Positions 19,421-29,244 of a stretch of 64,000 nt of DNA are shown here, in pieces. This stretch comes from Parvibium lacunae (GTDB lineage Bacteria > Pseudomonadota > Gammaproteobacteria > Burkholderiales > Burkholderiaceae_D). Both the position numbers and the translations under genes were made by a program. The stretch lies in the NCBI RefSeq assembly GCF_003335215.1, contig NZ_QPGB01000001.1:372001-436000 (forward strand). The letters run 5' to 3'. Numbering within the stretch: the first letter of the stretch is position 1; the number at the start of each line of letters is the position of its first letter. The notes under the pieces were generated by a model. That model had not been told where the DNA came from and searched no databases. It saw nothing but the letters and a program-made list of their open reading frames with translations.

Positions 19421-19879
19421 ATGGATAAAATAGATAAAAAAATCATCAATTTATTGCAGGCAGATGCCAGCTTGCCCTTGCAAGTGCTGGCTGAGAAAGT
19501 ACAGCTGTCTACCACGCCCTGCTGGCGACGCATACAGCAATTAGAAGCGCAGGGGGTCATTACCCAACGTGTTGCGCTTATTGATGCTGCAAAGGTGAAT
19601 TTAGGCGTAACCGTGTTTGTCTCTGTTAAGGCGGCTAGCCACAGTAAAGCTTGGTATGAGCAATTTAGCAGTGTTGTTAAAGCCATTCCAGAAGTTCTGG
19701 ATTTTTATCGTCTCAGTGGGGATGTCGATTATCTATTACGCATCGTCGTGCCGGATATCCAGGCTTTTGATCGGATTTATAAGCATTTGGTCAGTCAGGT
19801 AGAGTTGCGCGATGTTAGCTCTAGCTTTGCGATGGAAAAGTTAAAGAGTACGACCATCCTGCCGCTAGATTACATCTAA
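19421..19879 (+). CDS. Lrp/AsnC-family transcriptional regulator
   Basis: DNA-binding regulator of 152 aa. The N-terminal helix-turn-helix starts MDKIDKKIINLLQADASLPL and continues LAEKVQLSTTPCWRRIQQLE, the family recognition helix. The C-terminal RAM/ACT-like ligand domain includes FYRLSGDVDYLLRIVVPDIQAFD. No Shine-Dalgarno is visible, and the upstream DNA is strongly AT-rich. Divergent from the racemase; local control of that gene in response to an amino acid is the likely role. Confidence 0.92.
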   Translation: MDKIDKKIINLLQADASLPLQVLAEKVQLSTTPCWRRIQQLEAQGVITQRVALIDAAKVNLGVTVFVSVKAASHSKAWYEQFSSVVKAIPEVLDFYRLSGDVDYLLRIVVPDIQAFDRIYKHLVSQVELRDVSSSFAMEKLKSTTILPLDYI

Positions 19880-19932
19880 GCACAGACGCAGCTTTCATGG
19901 GCGGCAATTGCTGCAGCAAGGGGGCAAACGGG

Positions 19933-19938
19933 TATAAT
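19933..19938 (+). promoter_or_regulatory. Candidate purL -10 element
   Basis: A consensus TATAAT lies about 70 bp before the purL start. A possible -35, TTGCTG (19908-19913), is spaced 19 bp, slightly long. No purine riboswitch is apparent in the short leader. Confidence 0.45.
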
Positions 19939-20011
19939 TTAGGCTGTATGTCCAAATCGCTTTTTCTCTTCCCGAAGCCTCGCTCTTCATTTCGTCTGAC
20001 ACCGCCTTTTC

Positions 20012-23000
20012 ATGACCCTTGCCTCCATGACTTCGACTGATTCTTCATCTGCCTTTATCCTGGCCGGTGCGCGTGCATTATCTCCTTTTCGTTGTGAACG
20101 ATTGCTTAAGCAGATTGCGTCTCAAAACGCAGACGTTGCCCACAAGATCGCTGATATCCAAGCGCGTTATGTTCATTTTGTTTGGTCAAGCGCGCCGCTA
20201 TTTGGCAATGAACTCACCACGCTGCAAGCGCTTCTTCAGTATGGCGACCCAGCTATCGACTTAGCGCAAGCCGAAAAAGTCTGGGTCGTACCGCGTTTGG
20301 GCACCATCAGCCCTTGGGCCAGTAAAGCGACGGACATTGCCCACAATGCCGGTTTGGCGAAAATCAAGCGCATCGAACGTGGGATGGAAGTAAGCATTGC
20401 GCTCAAAGGTGGTTTAACGGGTGCGCTGAACGCTGTTACCAAGGTGGTCACCAAAGGTTTATTGGGTAAGCCCACCAGCCTAAGTGAAGCCGAGTGGCAA
20501 GTGGTGTACGGCGCCATTCATGACCGCATGATCGAAAACGTGCTGCCAGTGGATACCGATCCGCAAACCCTGTTCAAAGAGCTACCCCCTCAACCCTTGG
20601 CGACGGTGCCTTTGCTGGAAGAGGGCAGTGCCGCGCTGGTTAAAGCCAATACCGAGCTGGGCTTGGCGCTGTCGGACGACGAAATTGATTACCTGAATAC
20701 GGCTTTCACCCAAGCCGGGCGTAACCCCACTGATGTGGAATTGATGATGTTCGCACAAGCGAACTCCGAACATTGCCGTCACAAAATTTTTAATGCGGAT
20801 TGGACGATTGATGGCGTGGATCAAGATAAATCCCTGTTCGCCATGATTCGCAATACGCACCAGCTCACCCCGCAATACTCGGTGGTCGCCTATTCCGATA
20901 ACTCGGCGGTGATGGAAGGCTGCGAGGCCCAGCGTTTTTACCCCCGTGCTGAGCAAGGCCAGCAGTATGCCGCCAGCCAAGAGCTGACCCACACCTTGAT
21001 GAAAGTAGAAACCCACAACCACCCGACGGCGATTGCACCATTCCCCGGTGCTTCAACTGGTTCGGGCGGCGAGATTCGCGATGAAGGGGCCACGGGGATT
21101 GGCGGCAAACCCAAAGCCGGTTTAGTCGGCTTTTCGGTTTCTAACTTGCAGATTCCAGGCTTTGAGCAGCCTTGGGAAAACGCGCAAGACGTCACAGCGG
21201 CAGAAAAATCAACAGCCCAGCCTTACGGCAAGCCGGAGCGGATTGCATCTGCCCTGCAAATCATGATTGATGGCCCGATTGGCGGCGCGGCGTTTAACAA
21301 CGAATTTGGCCGTCCTAACTTGCTTGGCTATTTCCGCACCTACGAGCAAAACATTGCTGGCAATGTCCGTGGCTACCATAAGCCCATCATGATCGCGGGA
21401 GGCTTGGGCAATATCAAAGCCGAACATACCCATAAGAAATCCCTGCAAGCCGGTGATTTACTCATCCAGTTAGGTGGCCCCGGCATGCGTATTGGCATGG
21501 GCGGTGGTGCGGCTTCGTCCATGGCGACGGGCACCAATACCGCCGATCTCGACTTTGATTCAGTCCAGCGTGGCAACCCTGAAATTGAACGACGTGCGCA
21601 AGAGGTCATCGACCGTTGCTGGGCGCTCGGTAACGATAACCCGATTCTCTCGATTCATGATGTGGGTGCCGGCGGCCTATCCAATGCCTTCCCCGAGATC
21701 GTGCATGGTGCAGAAAAGGGCGCACGCTTTGATTTGCGCAAGATTCAGCTGGAAGAGAGTGGTCTCTCGCCCAAGGAAATTTGGAGCAACGAATCACAAG
21801 AGCGTTATGTACTGGCGATTTCGCCAAGCAGCCTCGAGCAATTCAAAACCATTTGTGAGCGCGAGCGTTGCCCGTTTGCCGTGGTGGGTGTCACGACCGA
21901 TGAGTTGCAACTACAAGTGGTTGATCCAGAGTACGGGAATAACCCGGTTGATATGGATATCAACGTGCTGCTGGGCAAACCGCCCAAGATGCACCGCAAT
22001 GTGGAACATGTCACCCCCAAAACCGCGCCGATTGATTTAGCGACGTTAGACTTAGCCGAAGCGGCGCAGCGCGTGTTGCGTTTGCCTGCGGTGGCCAGTA
22101 AATCTTTCCTGATTTCGATTGGCGATCGTAGCGTCGGTGGCTTATGTTCGCGCGACCAATACGTCGGCCCGTGGCAAGTGCCGGTAGCCGATTGTGCCGT
22201 GACTTTAATGGACTTCCAAGGCTATCGTGGCGAAGCCATGAGCATGGGCGAGCGCACCCCGCTGGCCGTGCTGGATGCACCCGCTTCGGGCCGCATGGCA
22301 GTTGGCGAGGCGCTCACCAACCTCGCGGCTGCCCCGGTTGCCGATATCAGCCAAATCAAACTTTCTGCTAACTGGATGGCCGCCTGTGGCCAGCCCGGTG
22401 AAGATGCTGCATTATTCGATACCGTGAAAGCCGTGGGTATGGAAATTTGCCCAGCATTGGGTATCAGCATTCCCGTGGGTAAAGATTCGCTGTCGATGCG
22501 GACCACTTGGCAAGACGAGACCAATGGCACCGCCAAGTCCGTGACCGCGCCTGTGTCCCTGATTATCAGCGCTTTTGCACCGGTGACCGATGTGCGCCAA
22601 GTGCTGACCCCGCAATTACGCACCGATGTCACTGATACCGTACTCGTACTCGTCGATTTAGGCCAAGGCAAAAACCGCCTGGGAGCCTCGGCACTCGCCC
22701 AAGTTACGCAGCAGCTCGGCGAAGCGGTGCCGGATGTGGATGATCCCGCGCTGTTGAAAGGTTTCTTCAATGCCATTCAGCAGCTGAATCAGCAAGGGCT
22801 GTTGTTGGCCTACCATGACCGTTCAGATGGCGGCTTATTTGCCGCTGCCTGTGAAATGGCCTTTGCCGCACATTGTGGTGTTTCGTTGAATGTGGATCTG
22901 CTCACCATCGACCCCCATGCGCAAGACTGGGGCGATTTCAAAATTCGCGCCGAGCAAGTCAGCGTGCAGCGTAATGAGCTGACCCTGAAAGCGCTGTTCA

Positions 23001-24112
23001 GTGAAGAACTCGGCGCCCTGCTACAAGTGCGCCGTGCTGACCAAACCGCGATTATGCAAGTGCTGCGCCAAGCTGGGCTGGCCGCGCATACCCATGTGGT
23101 GGGGATGCTCAATCAAAGCGATGCGATTGAAATCTGGCGAGATGCCAAGGCCGTATACAGCTCACCACGGGCTGAGTTGCAGCGCATCTGGAGCGAAACC
23201 AGCTATCAGATTGCCCGCCTGCGCGATAACCCACTCTGTGCCGAACAAGAGTTTGAGAGCCTGCTCAATGCCAAGGACGCCGGGATCAGCCCGCGCTTGA
23301 CCTTTGATCCCGCGGAAAATATTGCTGCGCCTTTTATCAATGGGGGTGCTAAGCCACGCATGGCGATCTTGCGTGAGCAGGGTGTCAATGGCCAAATCGA
23401 AATGGCCGCTGCGTTTGACCGTGCGGGTTTTGCCGCGGTGGATGTGCACATGAGCGATCTGCTCGCTGGGCGAGTAAACCTCGCCAATTTCCGTGGCTTT
23501 GCCGCGTGTGGTGGCTTCTCCTATGGTGACGTGCTGGGGGCCGGTGAGGGCTGGGCGAAAACCATTCTCTACAACCCGCAGTTGGCTGACATGTTTGCGC
23601 AATTCTTCCAGCGCAGCGATACCTTTGCCTTGGGGGTATGTAACGGTTGCCAGATGATGAGCAACCTCAGCAGCATCATTCCCGGTGCGGAGCACTGGCC
23701 CAAATTTACCCGGAATAAATCCGAGCAATTTGAAGCTCGTTACGTCACACTCGAAGTCAGTCAGTCGCCGTCCTTGTTCTTTGAGGGTATGGCCGGTAGC
23801 CGCATCCCCGTGGTGGTTTCACATGGCGAGGGCTTTGCTAACTTCAGCTCGGAAGACCATCGCGTGCGTGCTTTGGTTGCGGCCCGTTTTGTGGATAACA
23901 ACGGTGAGCCGACCGAAATCTATCCGTTCAACCCGAACGGGTCTGTAGGTGGTATTACCAGCGTAACCACGCCCGATGGCCGCTTTACGGTGATGATGCC
24001 GCACCCTGAGCGCGTATTCCGTACTGTGCAGATGAGCTATCACCCCGCAGCGTGGGGTGAAGATTCGCCATGGATGCGGATGTTTTGGAATGCGCGGAAG
24101 TGGGTGGGGTAA
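20012..24112 (+). CDS. purL: Phosphoribosylformylglycinamidine synthase (large PurL)
   Basis: Fourth step of purine synthesis: converts FGAR and glutamine to FGAM using ATP. The single-chain 1366-aa form contains the N-terminal linker, FGAM synthetase domains ([41 protein letters not shown]...[24 protein letters not shown]) and a C-terminal class I glutamine amidotransferase with nucleophile Cys in [13 protein letters not shown] and His/Glu in [11 protein letters not shown] second in-frame ATG at 20027 is an alternative start. Length is slightly above E. coli PurL (1295 aa). Downstream is a terminator, so the gene stands alone. Confidence 0.97.
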   Translation: MTLASMTSTDSSSAFILAGARALSPFRCERLLKQIASQNADVAHKIADIQARYVHFVWSSAPLFGNELTTLQALLQYGDPAIDLAQAEKVWVVPRLGTISPWASKATDIAHNAGLAKIKRIERGMEVSIALKGGLTGALNAVTKVVTKGLLGKPTSLSEAEWQVVYGAIHDRMIENVLPVDTDPQTLFKELPPQPLATVPLLEEGSAALVKANTELGLALSDDEIDYLNTAFTQAGRNPTDVELMMFAQANSEHCRHKIFNADWTIDGVDQDKSLFAMIRNTHQLTPQYSVVAYSDNSAVMEGCEAQRFYPRAEQGQQYAASQELTHTLMKVETHNHPTAIAPFPGASTGSGGEIRDEGATGIGGKPKAGLVGFSVSNLQIPGFEQPWENAQDVTAAEKSTAQPYGKPERIASALQIMIDGPIGGAAFNNEFGRPNLLGYFRTYEQNIAGNVRGYHKPIMIAGGLGNIKAEHTHKKSLQAGDLLIQLGGPGMRIGMGGGAASSMATGTNTADLDFDSVQRGNPEIERRAQEVIDRCWALGNDNPILSIHDVGAGGLSNAFPEIVHGAEKGARFDLRKIQLEESGLSPKEIWSNESQERYVLAISPSSLEQFKTICERERCPFAVVGVTTDELQLQVVDPEYGNNPVDMDINVLLGKPPKMHRNVEHVTPKTAPIDLATLDLAEAAQRVLRLPAVASKSFLISIGDRSVGGLCSRDQYVGPWQVPVADCAVTLMDFQGYRGEAMSMGERTPLAVLDAPASGRMAVGEALTNLAAAPVADISQIKLSANWMAACGQPGEDAALFDTVKAVGMEICPALGISIPVGKDSLSMRTTWQDETNGTAKSVTAPVSLIISAFAPVTDVRQVLTPQLRTDVTDTVLVLVDLGQGKNRLGASALAQVTQQLGEAVPDVDDPALLKGFFNAIQQLNQQGLLLAYHDRSDGGLFAAACEMAFAAHCGVSLNVDLLTIDPHAQDWGDFKIRAEQVSVQRNELTLKALFSEELGALLQVRRADQTAIMQVLRQAGLAAHTHVVGMLNQSDAIEIWRDAKAVYSSPRAELQRIWSETSYQIARLRDNPLCAEQEFESLLNAKDAGISPRLTFDPAENIAAPFINGGAKPRMAILREQGVNGQIEMAAAFDRAGFAAVDVHMSDLLAGRVNLANFRGFAACGGFSYGDVLGAGEGWAKTILYNPQLADMFAQFFQRSDTFALGVCNGCQMMSNLSSIIPGAEHWPKFTRNKSEQFEARYVTLEVSQSPSLFFEGMAGSRIPVVVSHGEGFANFSSEDHRVRALVAARFVDNNGEPTEIYPFNPNGSVGGITSVTTPDGRFTVMMPHPERVFRTVQMSYHPAAWGEDSPWMRMFWNARKWVG

Positions 24113-24120
24113 ATCAATAA

Positions 24121-24148
24121 AAGGCTTTCAGTTTGGAAGCCTTTTTTC
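24121..24148 (+). terminator. Terminator after purL
   Basis: AAGGCTT and AAGCCTT pair around a 9-nt loop, followed by TTTTTCTT. It lies 9 nt after the purL stop. Confidence 0.85.
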
Positions 24149-24154
24149 TTATAG

Positions 24155-24448
<294 letters not shown>

Positions 24449-24469
24449 TAATGCTAGTGTTAATTTTGG

Positions 24470-24725
24470 AAGTGTTTGCGGGTCTCGGCCCGCTGCCGAG
24501 GTACTTTCTTTTGCGTGGCCAAAAGAAAGTACCCAAAGAAAAAGCCAGCCTCCGCCTGCATTTCCTTGCTTCTCACCAGCCTTGGGAGTGTGCAAAAGAA
24601 CTCGCGTCCAAGGCTACGCCTAGGTCGCTCAAACAGCTTTTGCACACGACGCAAAGCAGCGCTTTGCTGCCCAAGTTCTGGTGGGGCGCTGCGGGCAGGC
24701 AGAAGGCCCAATTTCCCGAGGCAAC
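24470..24725. repeat. Structured intergenic repeat with three hairpins
   Basis: This non-coding stretch contains three inverted repeats in a row: GTACTTTCTTTT/AAAAGAAAGTAC (24501-24512 and 24521-24532), GTGTGCAAAAG/CTTTTGCACAC (24588-24598 and 24637-24647) and GCAAAGC/GCTTTGC (24651-24667). Open frames cross it on both strands but look like no protein. From memory, similar sequence recurs in intergenic regions of betaproteobacterial genomes; that cannot be checked here. Confidence 0.6.
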
Positions 24726-24769
24726 CAGTATTGCCTATTCAGTTATGATCTTTTTTAGTAGGGGTATTC

Positions 24770-25060
24770 ATGTTCCTTATTCTTTTGACCTACCAAAAAC
24801 CCTTGTCCGAAGTGGATGCGCTGCTAGAAGCGCATCGGGCTTTTTTGAAAGCGCAGTATGCCGCGGGGCATTTTTTATTATCGGGTCCAAAGATGCCGCG
24901 CACGGGTGGGGTGATTTTGGCGCAAGCGGAAAGCGCTGAGGCCTTGCAGGCAATCTTGGCGCTTGATCCGTTTTATCAGTCGGGTGTGGCAGCGTATGAG
25001 GTGGTGCAATTCAATGCGGTGGCGAGCCACCCAGATTTAGCCCAGTGGCTGAACGCCTAA
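24770..25060 (+). CDS. YciI family protein
   Basis: A 96-aa ferredoxin-like-fold protein. It starts MFLILLTYQKPLSEVDALLEAH and contains HFLLSGPKMPRTGGVILA and LDPFYQSGVAAYEVVQF, the pattern of YciI/YCII proteins. Some relatives are dehydrohalogenase-like or muconolactone-isomerase-like enzymes, but the activity of most is unknown. The conserved His (EAHRAF) and Asp (LDPF) residues are present. AGGGG precedes the ATG by 5 nt. Convergent with the hemerythrin gene. Confidence 0.85.
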   Translation: MFLILLTYQKPLSEVDALLEAHRAFLKAQYAAGHFLLSGPKMPRTGGVILAQAESAEALQAILALDPFYQSGVAAYEVVQFNAVASHPDLAQWLNA

Positions 25061-25081
25061 CCTCTTTGGGTATTCACTAAT

Positions 25082-25627
25082 TCATTGAACCGCGACACCC
25101 CGGCGTTTTTCCATATCCAAGCCAACGGCGGCCAGCACGGCGGGATCAAGTAGCTGTTGCGCATAGGGCAGTACTTCTTGCTCTTCACAGCGAATATGTT
25201 GCGCATACTGCTGGGCAAAGCTATCAATTTTTTTGCGATCGGCCTGCCATGTTCCAGTCATATTTGCCAGCACTAATTTGGCACGAATACTTTGCCAGAG
25301 ATTTTCTAGCGTACGGTGTTCGCTTTGCAGGGTAAGAATCACGCGGCGAACGGCGGTTGGCAATTCGGGATGCTGGAGCAGCGCCGGAAAGAGTGCATTT
25401 TCTTCGTCTGCATGATGCACTGGGCCAGCATGATCAAAATATTGCATAACACGTTGCACAGCTTGGCGGGCTTCATCATCGTAACCACGTTGCTGCACAT
25501 GGTCATCGACTTTACCGAGCAAGCTGGAAAATTTTTTCACGCGTAGGTGACAAGCATCTAGCATTTCAAGCGGTTCATCAAAGCCGGCTTCTAATTTGGC
25601 GAGGCCAGGAAAGCTAACGATATTCAT
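25082..25627 (-). CDS. Hemerythrin-like HHE domain protein
   Basis: A 181-aa cytoplasmic four-helix bundle with diiron-ligand candidates: HADEENALFPALLQHPE, EHRTLENLW and HIRCEEQEVLPYAQ. Such proteins bind oxygen or nitric oxide, or serve in iron/redox protection. AAAGGG lies before the ATG. The nitronate monooxygenase-like gene ends 25 bp upstream on the same strand, so the two are probably cotranscribed. A nitro/nitrosative or redox-stress role is inferred only from that pairing. Confidence 0.85.
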   Translation of the reverse strand: MNIVSFPGLAKLEAGFDEPLEMLDACHLRVKKFSSLLGKVDDHVQQRGYDDEARQAVQRVMQYFDHAGPVHHADEENALFPALLQHPELPTAVRRVILTLQSEHRTLENLWQSIRAKLVLANMTGTWQADRKKIDSFAQQYAQHIRCEEQEVLPYAQQLLDPAVLAAVGLDMEKRRGVAVQ

Positions 25628-25652
25628 ACTAAGGCCCTTTCTGTTGGATGAA

Positions 25653-26897
25653 TTACGCGAGTTGTAAGGTGCTATGTGTACTTAAATCGGGTTTGATGCC
25701 ATTGAGTAGGTATTGCATCAATTCCCGCACAGAACGAATCTGTTCACCAAACGGTAAGCTACTGCCACCTCGGAAGAATAACCCTTTATCGACTTGGCCG
25801 TGTAAGGCAGCGGCGAGGTGATGGTCAATACAAAATTGCCCAGCCTTGGGGTTGCCATCGCGCAGACCGCATTGCGCCAAGCAATCAAAGGCCATCATGC
25901 AGCGTGGTTTGGCCTTGGCTTTGTCTTGCATGCGTTGTTCGTGGCTGAGATATTTATCCAGCCACGGGGTACGCACCGCCCGTGCGGGCAAGCCCGCGAC
26001 ACTCATGAATTCCACCATGTCTTCGGGTTTGGCTTCGGCCAATACCTTTTTGAAATTGACGTGGGCGTCGCCTTCCTGCGTCACAGCAAAGGCCGTGCCG
26101 AGTTGCACACCGCGTGCGCCTAGCGCAAAGAGCTGTTGTACTCGTTCGTGAGAATTGATGCCGCCCGCCGGAATCAGTGGGATGCTTTGCGCACTGAGGC
26201 CATGCTTTTCAAGCACGGCCAAGGTTTCGGGAATGACTTTTTCAAAATCAAAACGGGCGTCATGGACTTCACTCATTTGCGTTGCGCCTAAATGGCCACC
26301 CGCATAGCCGGGGTGTTCAATGATGAAGGCATCGGGTAAGCGGTTTTTTCTTTCCCATTTGCGCAAAATGAGTTGCGCGGTGCGGGCATCGGAAATAATC
26401 GGAACGAGCGCAACGTGCGGATAGTCTTGCGTCAGCTCGGGTAAATCGAGCGGTAATCCGGCGCCTACGGCCAGCATATCGGCCCCACTGCGGCAGGCTT
26501 GGCGCACGTATTCGGCATATTCACTCACGGCGCGCATGACATTCACCGCGATTAGTCCCAGCCCGTTTGCGACTTTTTTGGCAAGTTGAATTTCGCGATC
26601 AAGCGCAATTAAATTAATCGCATTGATTTTGTCTTTCAGTGCGGCATCGTTGCGATCCCCCTGCGTTTGCGCCATCAAGTCGGGGTGATGGCGCCGTAAA
26701 TCGACGCTGGAGAGGGTGCCGATACCTCCCTGGGCAGCCACCGCACCCGCCAGCTTATGGGCCGATACGCCGACGCCCATGCCGCCTTGAACAATCGGTA
26801 ATACCTCGTGCGCTTTTAAGCGCAAATAGGGCAAGTTGAGATTGTTGAGGGCGTGTAACAAGGGTTGCAAGGGCTGCGCGGTTTGCGAATTGGGCAT
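25653..26897 (-). CDS. Nitronate monooxygenase-family FMN enzyme
   Basis: A 414-aa TIM-barrel flavoprotein of the NMO/2-nitropropane dioxygenase family. FMN-binding motifs include VLPIVQGGMGVGVS, EHPGYAGGHLG, IPAGGINSHERVQQLFALGARGVQLGTAF and the C-terminal Cys-containing CLAQCGLRDGN. The family oxidises toxic alkyl nitronates; some relatives are FabK-type enoyl-ACP reductases, but the C-terminal extension argues against FabK. The hemerythrin gene follows. The cupin gene is divergent from the shared ~175-bp upstream region, in which no clear operator is seen. Confidence 0.83.
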   Translation of the reverse strand: MPNSQTAQPLQPLLHALNNLNLPYLRLKAHEVLPIVQGGMGVGVSAHKLAGAVAAQGGIGTLSSVDLRRHHPDLMAQTQGDRNDAALKDKINAINLIALDREIQLAKKVANGLGLIAVNVMRAVSEYAEYVRQACRSGADMLAVGAGLPLDLPELTQDYPHVALVPIISDARTAQLILRKWERKNRLPDAFIIEHPGYAGGHLGATQMSEVHDARFDFEKVIPETLAVLEKHGLSAQSIPLIPAGGINSHERVQQLFALGARGVQLGTAFAVTQEGDAHVNFKKVLAEAKPEDMVEFMSVAGLPARAVRTPWLDKYLSHEQRMQDKAKAKPRCMMAFDCLAQCGLRDGNPKAGQFCIDHHLAAALHGQVDKGLFFRGGSSLPFGEQIRSVRELMQYLLNGIKPDLSTHSTLQLA

Positions 26898-27073
26898 GAT
26901 GTAAGACCTAAAGAGTAGGCCTCCATTCCACCCTAATTTTCTTGGGCGACCCTTGCGCTAGGTCAAGTCTCATGTTTAACGACAAGATCGCTTGATTTGT
27001 TGAGCAGTTACTAAGCTGGCGTATTCCTTGCTTTTGTTGATATGGGATCGTTTGAAATAGGGTGAGAAAACGC

Positions 27074-27436
27074 ATGTACCGTGAGCGAATTTTTAATAGC
27101 CTGGCTTATTTTCAGGCAACGGCGACCAATCAAGGAGAGCCGATCCGTTCAGTGATTAGTGAGTCACCCGATGCCGTCGTGGTGGCATGGCATGTTTTAC
27201 CAGGTCAAAAAATTCTGCCTCATGTTCACCCGCATGGGCAAGATACGTGGATGGTGATTCGAGGCCAGGGGGAGTACACCATTAATACCCGTGGCGTCAG
27301 TCAACCCATTACTGCAGGCGATATCGTTATAGCGAACACCAATGAGGTGCATGGCGTGTTCAACAATGGGCAAGAACCTTTGCAGATTATTTCAGTAGTA
27401 AGCCCGGCAGAGGCGGGGTATGCCCTGCTCTCCTAG
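27074..27436 (+). CDS. Cupin-domain protein
   Basis: A small single-cupin protein of 120 aa. The start at 27074 is preferred to the GTG at 27062 because AGGGTGAG lies 7 nt before it. Metal-binding cupin motif 1 is visible as LPHVHPHGQDTWMVIRGQGEY (His residues and Glu), and motif 2 as ITAGDIVIANTNEVHGVFN. No enzymatic class can be assigned; such proteins often bind small ligands or act in metabolite turnover. It faces queE and diverges from the nitronate monooxygenase gene. Confidence 0.82.
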   Translation: MYRERIFNSLAYFQATATNQGEPIRSVISESPDAVVVAWHVLPGQKILPHVHPHGQDTWMVIRGQGEYTINTRGVSQPITAGDIVIANTNEVHGVFNNGQEPLQIISVVSPAEAGYALLS

Positions 27437-27488
27437 GGCAAGGAAACAAGTGCTACAGGTTGTGATTAGCCCTAGCGATTGATGCCGA

Positions 27489-28160
27489 TTAGCGAATATT
27501 GATCATTTTGTGCGTTTGTAGGCTTAAATGCCATTGCGGGTGCGCGAGGCAATAGGCCGTAGCCGCAGCAATATTCGCTTGAGTCGCACTGCTATCTCCC
27601 AATACGGCCATCGGCTGAATAAAAAAATGCTGAAAATCAAGTTGGCCCAGGGCATCCAGATTGGTTTCAGCTTGCGGATACACCACTTTCAACTCATGCC
27701 CGCTCGGTTGCAGCAACGGTTGATTGCCTTTGGGGGAGACACAAATCCAATCGATTCCAGCGGGTGCAGGTAAGGTGCCATTGGTTTCTATCGCGATCTC
27801 GAACCCCTGTGCGTGTAGCGCTTCGATGAGGGCGGTGTCGATCTGTAGCAGCGGTTCACCGCCGGTACACACAACATATTTGCGGGGTGGCGCTTTCCGT
27901 TGTATGGGGGCGGTCGTCAGGCTTGGCCATTGCCCTGCAATTTCTGCGGCTAGCGCTGCGGCAGTCGCATATTTGCCACCTAGGGTGCCATCGGTGCCAA
28001 CAAAATCAGTATCGCAAAACTGGCAGGCAGCACTGGCGCGGTCGGCCTCGCGGCCACTCCATAAGTTGCACCCGGCAAAGCGGCAAAAGACCGCCGGGCG
28101 GCCAGCTTGTGCCCCTTCACCTTGCAGGGTATAAAAAATTTCTTTAACGCTGTAACTCAC
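27489..28160 (-). CDS. queE: 7-carboxy-7-deazaguanine synthase
   Basis: Radical SAM enzyme of queuosine biosynthesis that contracts the ring of 6-carboxytetrahydropterin to 7-carboxy-7-deazaguanine. The 223-aa product carries the unusual cluster motif CX14CX2C (C31, C46, C49 in AGCNLWSG...CQFCDTDF) characteristic of one QueE clade, plus CTGGEPLLQ. The start is GTG at 28160 after GGGAACC. It is downstream of the plcP-sixA unit on the same strand, 113 bp away. No other que genes are nearby. Confidence 0.93.
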   Translation of the reverse strand: MSYSVKEIFYTLQGEGAQAGRPAVFCRFAGCNLWSGREADRASAACQFCDTDFVGTDGTLGGKYATAAALAAEIAGQWPSLTTAPIQRKAPPRKYVVCTGGEPLLQIDTALIEALHAQGFEIAIETNGTLPAPAGIDWICVSPKGNQPLLQPSGHELKVVYPQAETNLDALGQLDFQHFFIQPMAVLGDSSATQANIAAATAYCLAHPQWHLSLQTHKMINIR

Positions 28161-28273
28161 GCGGACCGGTTCCCAAAAAACATAACGCAGCGTGGGTCAA
28201 CGGCCCACATTTACATTGCACCAGCCATTTTAGCCTTTTTGTGCGATGAAATTGTGCGATGAAATGCGAATCG

Positions 28274-28771
28274 TTACAGGAAATCCGGGCTGATGACGGT
28301 ACGCAGTACCACTTGAGCGTCGCGCTCACGCTGGCGCGCTGAGAGCCACCATACGGCCCCCTTTTTAATGCTCCAGCGTTGTTCTTCGCCTGCCAATAGG
28401 AGGCTAGCCACATAGCCCAGTGTCGGTTGATGCCCCACAATCACGACCGTGTCATACCGCTGACTCTGCTGCTTATCGCTGATTTGTCCATTCGGCCAGT
28501 CAGCCGCAGCCAATACCGCGCTGACGTCAGCATCAGGGGCAAGGCTTTCATCAATTTTGAAGCTATCAGTTAACGCGCTGGCAGTTTGGCGGGTACGAAT
28601 GGCGGGACTTGCAATCACCAGGCTACTGGGTGGTAAATGTTGCTGTAACCAGGCAGCAACCTTTTGGGCCTGCTTATGACCGCGGTCGGTGAGTTGACGG
28701 CGCAGGTCGGTAGCATAACTTTCACGTAAATTTTCTTCGGCTTCTGCGTGACGCCAGAGGATGAGATTCAT
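28274..28771 (-). CDS. sixA: Phosphohistidine phosphatase SixA
   Basis: Histidine-phosphatase-superfamily enzyme that in E. coli dephosphorylates phosphohistidine proteins (ArcB, and the nitrogen phosphotransferase protein NPr). The start at 28771 (165 aa, MNLILWRHAEAEE) is preferred because it begins at the canonical RHA motif and overlaps the dgkA stop in an ATGA. RHA and VIVGHQPTLGYV supply the two catalytic histidines. It is the last gene of an apparent plcP-glycosyltransferase-dgkA-sixA operon. Why a phosphohistidine phosphatase is placed there is unclear. Confidence 0.9.
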   Translation of the reverse strand: MNLILWRHAEAEENLRESYATDLRRQLTDRGHKQAQKVAAWLQQHLPPSSLVIASPAIRTRQTASALTDSFKIDESLAPDADVSAVLAAADWPNGQISDKQQSQRYDTVVIVGHQPTLGYVASLLLAGEEQRWSIKKGAVWWLSARQRERDAQVVLRTVISPDFL

Positions 28772-29244
28772 AAGCCGTTTTTGAGTAAAGACACACAAAT
28801 CGGGCCTGCCAAACAGCCCCAGGTTAACAAGCAAAGCGCCAGCGCGAGCAGCACCGCAGCACTACCCAGGTCTTTGGCGCGCTTGGAGAGCCGATGACGC
28901 TCTAACGAGATACGATCAATCGCTGCTTCAACAGAAGAATTAAGCAATTCAACAATCAGAACTAAGATGACCGAGCCGATCAACAGCACCCTTTCGACCG
29001 CTGTAACGGGCAACAACAGGGCCACTGGTAGTAACAATATTGCCAGCGTCAGCTCCTGACGAAACGCACTTTCATGGCGAATCGCGAGCATCAAACCATT
29101 GCATGAATGAAACAGGGCATAGTAGGCGCGTTTGATCCCAATATTGCCTTTGAAGGGGCTTTCTGTCCCTGTTTCATCAATCGAGTTGTTGTCAGTCAGC
29201 GCTGCTGGTGGATGGTTGGGTGGGGAAGGGGGAAGCGGTTTCAT
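28768..29244 (-). CDS. dgkA: Diacylglycerol kinase
   Basis: Small integral membrane kinase that phosphorylates diacylglycerol to phosphatidic acid. The 158-aa protein has a polar N-terminal extension (~38 aa), then a DgkA core with three membrane segments and the signature ELLNSSVEAAIDRISLE followed by KDLGSAAV. It overlaps the upstream glycosyltransferase gene and the downstream sixA by 4 nt each. In this operon it would recycle diacylglycerol released by PlcP, competing with the glycosyltransferase for the same substrate. Confidence 0.94.
   Translation of the reverse strand: MKPLPPSPPNHPPAALTDNNSIDETGTESPFKGNIGIKRAYYALFHSCNGLMLAIRHESAFRQELTLAILLLPVALLLPVTAVERVLLIGSVILVLIVELLNSSVEAAIDRISLERHRLSKRAKDLGSAAVLLALALCLLTWGCLAGPICVSLLKNGL

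Noticed and set aside
19879-20012. Purine riboswitch before purL
   Set aside because: The leader is short and no conserved purine aptamer core could be found; only a promoter-like -10 is present.
24451-24939. 162-codon plus-strand frame through the structured repeat
   Set aside because: It runs through three inverted repeats and into yciI in another frame, and resembles no protein; best seen as repeat sequence read by chance.
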